Positions 59,865 through 64,000 of a stretch of 64,000 nt of DNA are shown here, one piece after another (within the stretch, counting starts at the first letter, position 1; each line of letters opens with the position of its first letter). Where the stretch lies: contig NZ_JACBYS010000001.1 in assembly GCF_013408245.1 (NCBI RefSeq), positions 868,001 to 932,000 of the forward strand. Reading direction: 5' to 3'. Position numbers and translations under genes: made by a program. The notes beneath the pieces were generated by a model. That model was not told where the DNA came from. It saw only the letters and a program-made list of their open reading frames with translations, and did no database searches. This DNA is from Duganella sp. 1224. Lineage in GTDB: Bacteria; Pseudomonadota; Gammaproteobacteria; Burkholderiales; Burkholderiaceae_D.

Positions 59865-60551
59865 ATGAGCAATCCGAAATTAGAAGTCCTGACGCCGCAG
59901 AACAGCCAGCTGATCTTCATCGATCACCAGCCGCAAATGGCGTTTGGCGTGCAGTCGATCGACCGCCAGGTGTTGAAGAACAACACCGTCGCGCTGGCCA
60001 AGGCCGCCAAGGTCTTCAACATTCCGACCACCATCACCACCGTGGAAACCGAAGCCTTCTCCGGCCACACCTACCCGGAACTGCTGGACGTCTTCCCGGA
60101 CAAGGACATCCTCGAACGGTCGTCGATGAACTCGTGGGACGACCAGAAGGTACGTGACGCGCTGAAGGCCAACGGCAGGAAAAAAGTCGTGGTGGCCGGC
60201 CTGTGGACCGAAGTCTGCAACACCACCTTCGCGCTGTGCGCGATGCTGGAAGGCGACTACGAAATCTACATGGTGGCCGACGCCTCGGGCGGCACCTCGA
60301 AGGAAGCGCACGACCAGGCCATGGCGCGCATGGTGCAGGCCGGCGTGGTGCCGGTGACCTGGCAGCAGGTGATGCTGGAATGGCAGCGCGACTGGGCCCG
60401 CCGCGAAACCTACGATGGCGTGATGGCCATCGCCAAGGAACACTCGGGCGCCTACGGCATGGGCGTGGACTACGCCTACACCATGGTGCACAAGGCGCCG
60501 GAGCGCACCAGCAGCCAGCACAAGGTGCTGGCCGCCGTGCCGGCCAAGTAA
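59865..60551 (+). CDS. Isochorismatase-family cysteine hydrolase (YcaC-like)
   Basis: 228 residues. The catalytic triad is visible: Asp20 in LIFIDHQPQ, a Lys in the region of GRKKVVVAG and Cys118 in LWTEVCNTTFALC. The family includes nicotinamidase and isochorismatase, and YcaC-type members hydrolyse unknown amides. It is convergent with the response regulator 3 bp away, so the two genes share no terminator. The substrate is unknown. Confidence 0.88.
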   Translation: MSNPKLEVLTPQNSQLIFIDHQPQMAFGVQSIDRQVLKNNTVALAKAAKVFNIPTTITTVETEAFSGHTYPELLDVFPDKDILERSSMNSWDDQKVRDALKANGRKKVVVAGLWTEVCNTTFALCAMLEGDYEIYMVADASGGTSKEAHDQAMARMVQAGVVPVTWQQVMLEWQRDWARRETYDGVMAIAKEHSGAYGMGVDYAYTMVHKAPERTSSQHKVLAAVPAK

Positions 60552-60554
60552 GGC

Positions 60555-61178
60555 TTAGAAGACGCTGAGCAGGCCGCGCCGGGCCGCCACCGTGGCGGCC
60601 TCGGTGCGGCTGGCCACGTTCAGCTTGGCGAGGATGTTGTTGACGTGGAATTTGACGGTGCCGACCTCGATATCGGCGCTGCGCGCGATCATCTTGTTGC
60701 TCTTGCCGGTGGCCATGTAGGCGAGGATTTCCAGTTCGCGCCGCGACAGCTGGCTGGTGGCCTTGCGCTCGGCCAGCTTGCTGGCCACCTCGGCTGGCAG
60801 GAATTGCTGGCCGCTGGCCACGGTGCGCAGGCAGTCGACCAGTTGCGCCGAGTCGGCGTCCTTCAGCAGGTAGGCCTTGGCGCCGGCGCGCAGGCCGCGG
60901 TAGACGTCCTCGTCGCCCTGGAAGGTGGTGAGGATGACGATGCTGGCGTCGGGGTCGCCGGCGCGGATTTGTTCGATGGCGTCGACGCCGTTCAGGCGCG
61001 GCATGCCGAGGTCCATGATGACCACGTCCGGCTGGTGCTGGCGGTACAGCTCAACCGCCTGCTGGCCGTCGCTGGCCTGCGCCACCACGCGAAACGCCGG
61101 CATGGTGCCCAGCAGGGAACTCAGGCCGGCCAGGATCAGGGGGTGATCGTCCGCGATCAGGATCGAGATGGGGTCCAT
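60555..61178 (-). CDS. NarL/FixJ-type response regulator
   Basis: 207 residues. Receiver with Asp56 in VVIMDLGMPRLNG and Lys in AYLLKDAD, followed by a LuxR HTH (LSRRELEILAYMATGKSNKM, VGTVKFHVNNILAKLNVASR). Its start lies 22 bp inside the histidine kinase gene, so they form a coupled pair. The target genes are unknown. Confidence 0.92.
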   Translation of the reverse strand: MDPISILIADDHPLILAGLSSLLGTMPAFRVVAQASDGQQAVELYRQHQPDVVIMDLGMPRLNGVDAIEQIRAGDPDASIVILTTFQGDEDVYRGLRAGAKAYLLKDADSAQLVDCLRTVASGQQFLPAEVASKLAERKATSQLSRRELEILAYMATGKSNKMIARSADIEVGTVKFHVNNILAKLNVASRTEAATVAARRGLLSVF

Positions 61179-61894
61179 AAGGTGTACTCCTTGAAGCTGA
61201 GATGAAATACGGTGCCGTGCGGCGCGGCGGCTGCGCTCCAGATGCGGCCGCCGTGCGACTGGACGATGGCGCGGCAGATCGCCAGCCCCATGCCGGTGCC
61301 GCCTGGCTTGGTGGAAAACAGCGGTTCAAACACCCGGTCCGCCAACGCCGGCGCGATGCCGGCGCCGTTGTCCGCCACGCTGACGCGCAGCGCGCCGTCC
61401 ATCAGCGCGGTGCTGAAGCTGAGCGCGCGCGGGCGGTCGTGCACGTCCTTGAGGGTGTCGACGGCGTTCAGCGCCAGGTTCATCAGCACCTGCATCAGCT
61501 GCACGCGGTCGGCGTGCAGCTGATAGTCGGGCGCATACTGCTCGCTGACGGCAATGCCTTGCTGGCGCAGTTCGCCGCGCAGCAGTTGCAGCACATCGCG
61601 TACCACGTCGTTGACGACAAAGGTCTGGCGTTGCGGCGCCGCCTGGCAGGCCATGCCGTGCAGGCTGCGCACCATGCCGGAGGCGATGCTGCTGGCCTCC
61701 AGCACCACGCGCAGCGCCGCGCGCGCCTGCTCGATGGCCGGCGGATCCTGCGCCAGCCAGTGCAGGCAGGCTTGCGCGTGCAGCGTCACCGCCGCCAGCG
61801 GCTGCTTGACTTCATGCGCGATCGAGGCGGCGAACTGGCCCAGCGCGTTGATGCGCGCCGGGCGCAGGTCGGGAGAGGGCTGGATACTGGCCAT
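61157..61894 (-). CDS. Soluble sensor histidine kinase without a sensor domain
   Basis: 245 residues. HisKA with phosphorylated His27 in SIAHEVKQPLAAV, then HATPase with NLALNAVDTLKD (N box), DNGAGIAP (G1) and KPGGTGMGLAI (G2). There is no membrane segment, PAS or other input domain, so the signal must come from a partner or from the N-terminal 20 residues. ATG at 61894 is used; an earlier ATG adds 13 residues. It resembles the kinase part of FixL/DctB-type proteins. Confidence 0.88.
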   Translation of the reverse strand: MASIQPSPDLRPARINALGQFAASIAHEVKQPLAAVTLHAQACLHWLAQDPPAIEQARAALRVVLEASSIASGMVRSLHGMACQAAPQRQTFVVNDVVRDVLQLLRGELRQQGIAVSEQYAPDYQLHADRVQLMQVLMNLALNAVDTLKDVHDRPRALSFSTALMDGALRVSVADNGAGIAPALADRVFEPLFSTKPGGTGMGLAICRAIVQSHGGRIWSAAAAPHGTVFHLSFKEYTLWTPSRS

Positions 61895-62001
61895 GCTGCG
61901 GTTCCCATGGTGTTGAACAGGTTGTTTCAGCACGCATCATGCAGGATAGGCCAGAAGTGTGAAATACGGCAGATTTGCAATAAGTGACATACCCGATAGG
62001 G

Positions 62002-62964
62002 TTAGTCCCTGCTGGCCGGGGTTTCGTCGTAGTTCAGCGGCAGCCACTGGTACTCGCCCTGGTGCAGGCGGATGTGGCCCAGGCCGGGGAAGGCGATGTG
62101 GGCGGCGGCCACGGTCACGTGCTTGCCGGCCGCCAGTTGTAGCAGTTGGCGGCGGGTGGCCTGGGCGTCCGGCGCGCTGCTGTCGTACTTGACGGTGGCG
62201 CTCGGATGCGGGAACTGGATGCCGGCCACGTGGACGATGTCGCCCCAGATCAGCAACTGCTGGCCCTTGCTCTGCACCAGGTAGGCGGCGTGACCGGGCG
62301 TGTGGCCGGGCGCGCGCAGCGCGTCGATGCCCGCTTCCAGCGGTCCGAAGTTTTTGTATGGCTGGTAGCGGCCGGCCGCCTGGTAGGGCGCCACCGCGGC
62401 CTGGGCGGCGTCGAAGAAGGTGGACAGGAAGTCCGGCGCGGCGGCCTTGTTGGCCGGCGTCAGCCAGTAGTCGGCCTCGGCCTGCGACAGCCGCAGCACG
62501 GCATTGGGAAAGACCGCCTGGCCGTCGCGCAGGATGCCGCCGGCGTGGTCCTTGTGCAGATGGGTGATCAGCACCTCGTCGACCTGCTCCGGCTGGTAGC
62601 CGGCCGCGCGCAGATGCGTCAGCAGCTTGCCGCAGCAGGGGCCGTACAGCGCGCCGGCGCCGGTATCCACCAGGATCAGCTTGCTGCCGGTGTTGATCAG
62701 GAAGGCGTTGATCGAACCCTGGACCGGCAGCTTGAGGTCGACGTCGGCCAGGTCTTGCAGCGCCTGTTTTTGCGTGATGTTGGTCATCACCGTGTCCACC
62801 GGGAACACGTGGGTGCCGTCGGACAGCGCGGTCACTTCAAACTCGCCCACGGTGGTGCGGTAGTAGCCGGGCGCCTGGGTGGTGGCGAACGGCGCGGCGG
62901 CGTGGACCAGGCCGGCGCAGGCCAGCAGGCAGGCCGCCAGCAGGCGGCGCGATAAGGTAAACAT
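62002..62964 (-). CDS. Secreted metallo-beta-lactamase-fold hydrolase
   Basis: 320 residues with a signal peptide (SRRLLAACLLACAGLVHAAA). The zinc motif HLHKDH (His135, His137, Asp139, His140) is complete, with later His in APGHTPGHAAY and a final His in AAHIAFPGLGH. It belongs to the methyl-parathion-hydrolase/lactonase-like MBL group. The substrate is unknown; lactones or phosphoesters are possible. It is exported to the periplasm or outside. Confidence 0.88.
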   Translation of the reverse strand: MFTLSRRLLAACLLACAGLVHAAAPFATTQAPGYYRTTVGEFEVTALSDGTHVFPVDTVMTNITQKQALQDLADVDLKLPVQGSINAFLINTGSKLILVDTGAGALYGPCCGKLLTHLRAAGYQPEQVDEVLITHLHKDHAGGILRDGQAVFPNAVLRLSQAEADYWLTPANKAAAPDFLSTFFDAAQAAVAPYQAAGRYQPYKNFGPLEAGIDALRAPGHTPGHAAYLVQSKGQQLLIWGDIVHVAGIQFPHPSATVKYDSSAPDAQATRRQLLQLAAGKHVTVAAAHIAFPGLGHIRLHQGEYQWLPLNYDETPASRD

Positions 62965-63027
62965 GGTTCCTCCAGTGTCGATCAGAATGGGGCAGTCTAG
63001 AGCCTCCCATCCAGTGCGGCCTCTGCC

Positions 63028-64000
63028 TTAAGCCTGAGCGGGCACCAGACCCATGGTACGGAAGTCCTCGTCCACATCCTCATCGAGGGCACGCGCAGCC
63101 TTCAGGTCGGCGTCAGCGGCGCTGTGCTGGCCCAGCTTGCGCCTGGCCAGGCCGCGTCCGTACAGCGAGCCGGCAAAATCGGGCCGCCTCGCCAGCGCGG
63201 CGTCGTAGGCGGCGATGGCGTCCTGGTAGCGTCCCAGGCGCAGCAGCACCATGCCGCGGCTGTCCAGCGCCGCGGCGTAGTCGGGCAGGCGGTACAGCGA
63301 GGCGTCGCACAGCGCCAGCGCCTCATCGAGCGAGGTATTGTGGGTGGCCAGCAGCCAGCACAGATTGTTCAGCCCGATGGCGTTGTCAACCAGCGCGCGG
63401 GCGGCCTGGTAGTCGCTGTGGGCCTGCTTGCCGTTGCCGGCGCCGGTGTAGGCGATGCCGCGCAAGCCCAGCAAGGTGGCGCGCTGGCTGTCGTTCACGC
63501 CGCCGCGCTGCAGTACTTGCGTGAGGATGGGGACGGCCTTGCTGAAGTTGCGGCTATTGATTTCCAGTTCGGCGGCGGTGCGCGCGAGCTGGAAGGACGT
63601 CGGCGCCAGCGACAGCGCCCTGGCCAGGTCGTCGCGCTTCTGCGCCAGTTGCGCCTGCGGACGTAGCTGCGCGCGCAGGAAGTACAGGTCGGCGTCCGGC
63701 TTGCGCTCGATGCCGCGGTTCAGCACCGCCAGCGCATCGGCCGGCTGTTGCCACAGCATGTAGGCGCGCGCCGCCGTGTGGTAGGCGTAGCTGTTCTCCG
63801 GTAGCGCCGTCAGCATGGCCTGGATCTGGCGCATGGCGTCGGCGTGATTGTTTTGCGCGCGGGCGACCCGGAGCCGCACCCAGTAGGGCGCCGTGCCGTA
63901 GGTGGGATTCAGTTTCAGCATCTGGTCGGCATCGGCCAGCGCCTGCGGATAATCGTGCAGCGCAAGCCAGGTATGGGCGCGTTGAAGCAGCGTGAACAAG
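63028..64000 (-). CDS. Tetratricopeptide-repeat protein, partial (start outside the window)
   Basis: At least 323 residues; the frame runs off the right end, and the first visible TTG is not a start. TPR motifs are clear, for example AHTWLALHDYPQALADADQM, AALDSRGMVLLRLGRYQDAI and GLARRKLGQHSAADADLKAA. TPR scaffolds mediate protein contacts. The N-terminal part that would show the full domain layout is missing. Confidence 0.85.
   Translation of the reverse strand, partial: LFTLLQRAHTWLALHDYPQALADADQMLKLNPTYGTAPYWVRLRVARAQNNHADAMRQIQAMLTALPENSYAYHTAARAYMLWQQPADALAVLNRGIERKPDADLYFLRAQLRPQAQLAQKRDDLARALSLAPTSFQLARTAAELEINSRNFSKAVPILTQVLQRGGVNDSQRATLLGLRGIAYTGAGNGKQAHSDYQAARALVDNAIGLNNLCWLLATHNTSLDEALALCDASLYRLPDYAAALDSRGMVLLRLGRYQDAIAAYDAALARRPDFAGSLYGRGLARRKLGQHSAADADLKAARALDEDVDEDFRTMGLVPAQA

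Overview
This 64-kb window comes from the chromosome of a high-GC betaproteobacterium. The Oxalobacteraceae (a Massilia/Duganella/Janthinobacterium type of genome) fits best. This rests on codon use, on protein types such as CheV, a phasin and short CHR transporters, and on dispersed REP-like palindromes; it is inference, not a database match. Coding density is very high. There is no phage, insertion sequence, CRISPR array or rRNA operon. One tRNA is present, tRNA-Gly(GCC).

Layout. 1-6.2 kb: the tail of a TauD/TfdA dioxygenase, an AEC transporter, and a leftward series of Na+/H+ antiporter, LytS-like kinase, LytTR regulator and acyltransferase. 6.3-7.5 kb: tRNA-Gly and cheV. 7.6-13 kb: fghA diverging from a Kef-type antiporter plus YbdK ligase, then a periplasmic binding protein, a small frameshifted gene and a class-I glutamine amidotransferase. 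13-22.8 kb: small stress-type proteins (KGG repeat, YetF/DUF421), a LysR regulator, an Lnb-like DUF4105 protein, an AMP-dependent ligase, an orphan flagellar-rod-like protein, a two-gene ABC transporter, a phasin preceded by a perfect FNR/Anr box, and trxC. 22.9-32.9 kb: a complete, tightly coupled malonate-utilisation operon (TRAP dctP-Q-M, then mdcA-C-D-E-G-B-H) with a divergent GntR/FCD regulator. 32.9-38.5 kb: a leftward TetR, FAD subunit, fused [2Fe-2S]/molybdopterin hydroxylase and MFS operon. 38.8-45.3 kb: an orphan regulator with a degenerate extra receiver, an NsrR-like Rrf2 regulator with a formaldehyde-dehydrogenase-like enzyme, a Bcr/CflA exporter and a serine acetyltransferase. 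45.4-55.1 kb: an organosulfur-scavenging supercluster in two divergent arms: flavin monooxygenase, MetQIN-type ABC and SfnB-like oxidoreductase on one side, ssuEADCB on the other. 55.2-64 kb: a YceI protein, a split chromate transporter, a REC-PAS regulator flanked by two copies of an AT-rich element, an isochorismatase-fold hydrolase, a soluble kinase/regulator pair, a secreted metallo-beta-lactamase-fold hydrolase and a partial TPR protein.

How the genes work together. Three blocks are self-contained pathways. Malonate would be imported by TRAP and decarboxylated by the biotin-independent Mdc complex under GntR control. An unknown N-heterocycle or aldehyde would be hydroxylated by the molybdenum enzyme. 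Under sulfate limitation, sulfonates and other organosulfur compounds would be imported and oxidised by flavin enzymes that probably share the SsuE reductase, with the nearby serine acetyltransferase feeding cysteine synthesis.

The observations that most deserve follow-up are: (i) a roughly 206-bp element with TTATNCACA (DnaA-box-like) motifs present twice in gap-free register around the REC-PAS gene; (ii) two in-frame minisatellites (15-bp and 42-bp units) inside mdcB; (iii) a 30-bp near-perfect palindrome found three times at gene ends; (iv) the FNR box before the phasin gene; and (v) overlapping divergent promoters and an operator in the malonate cluster. All identities and counts were made by eye.
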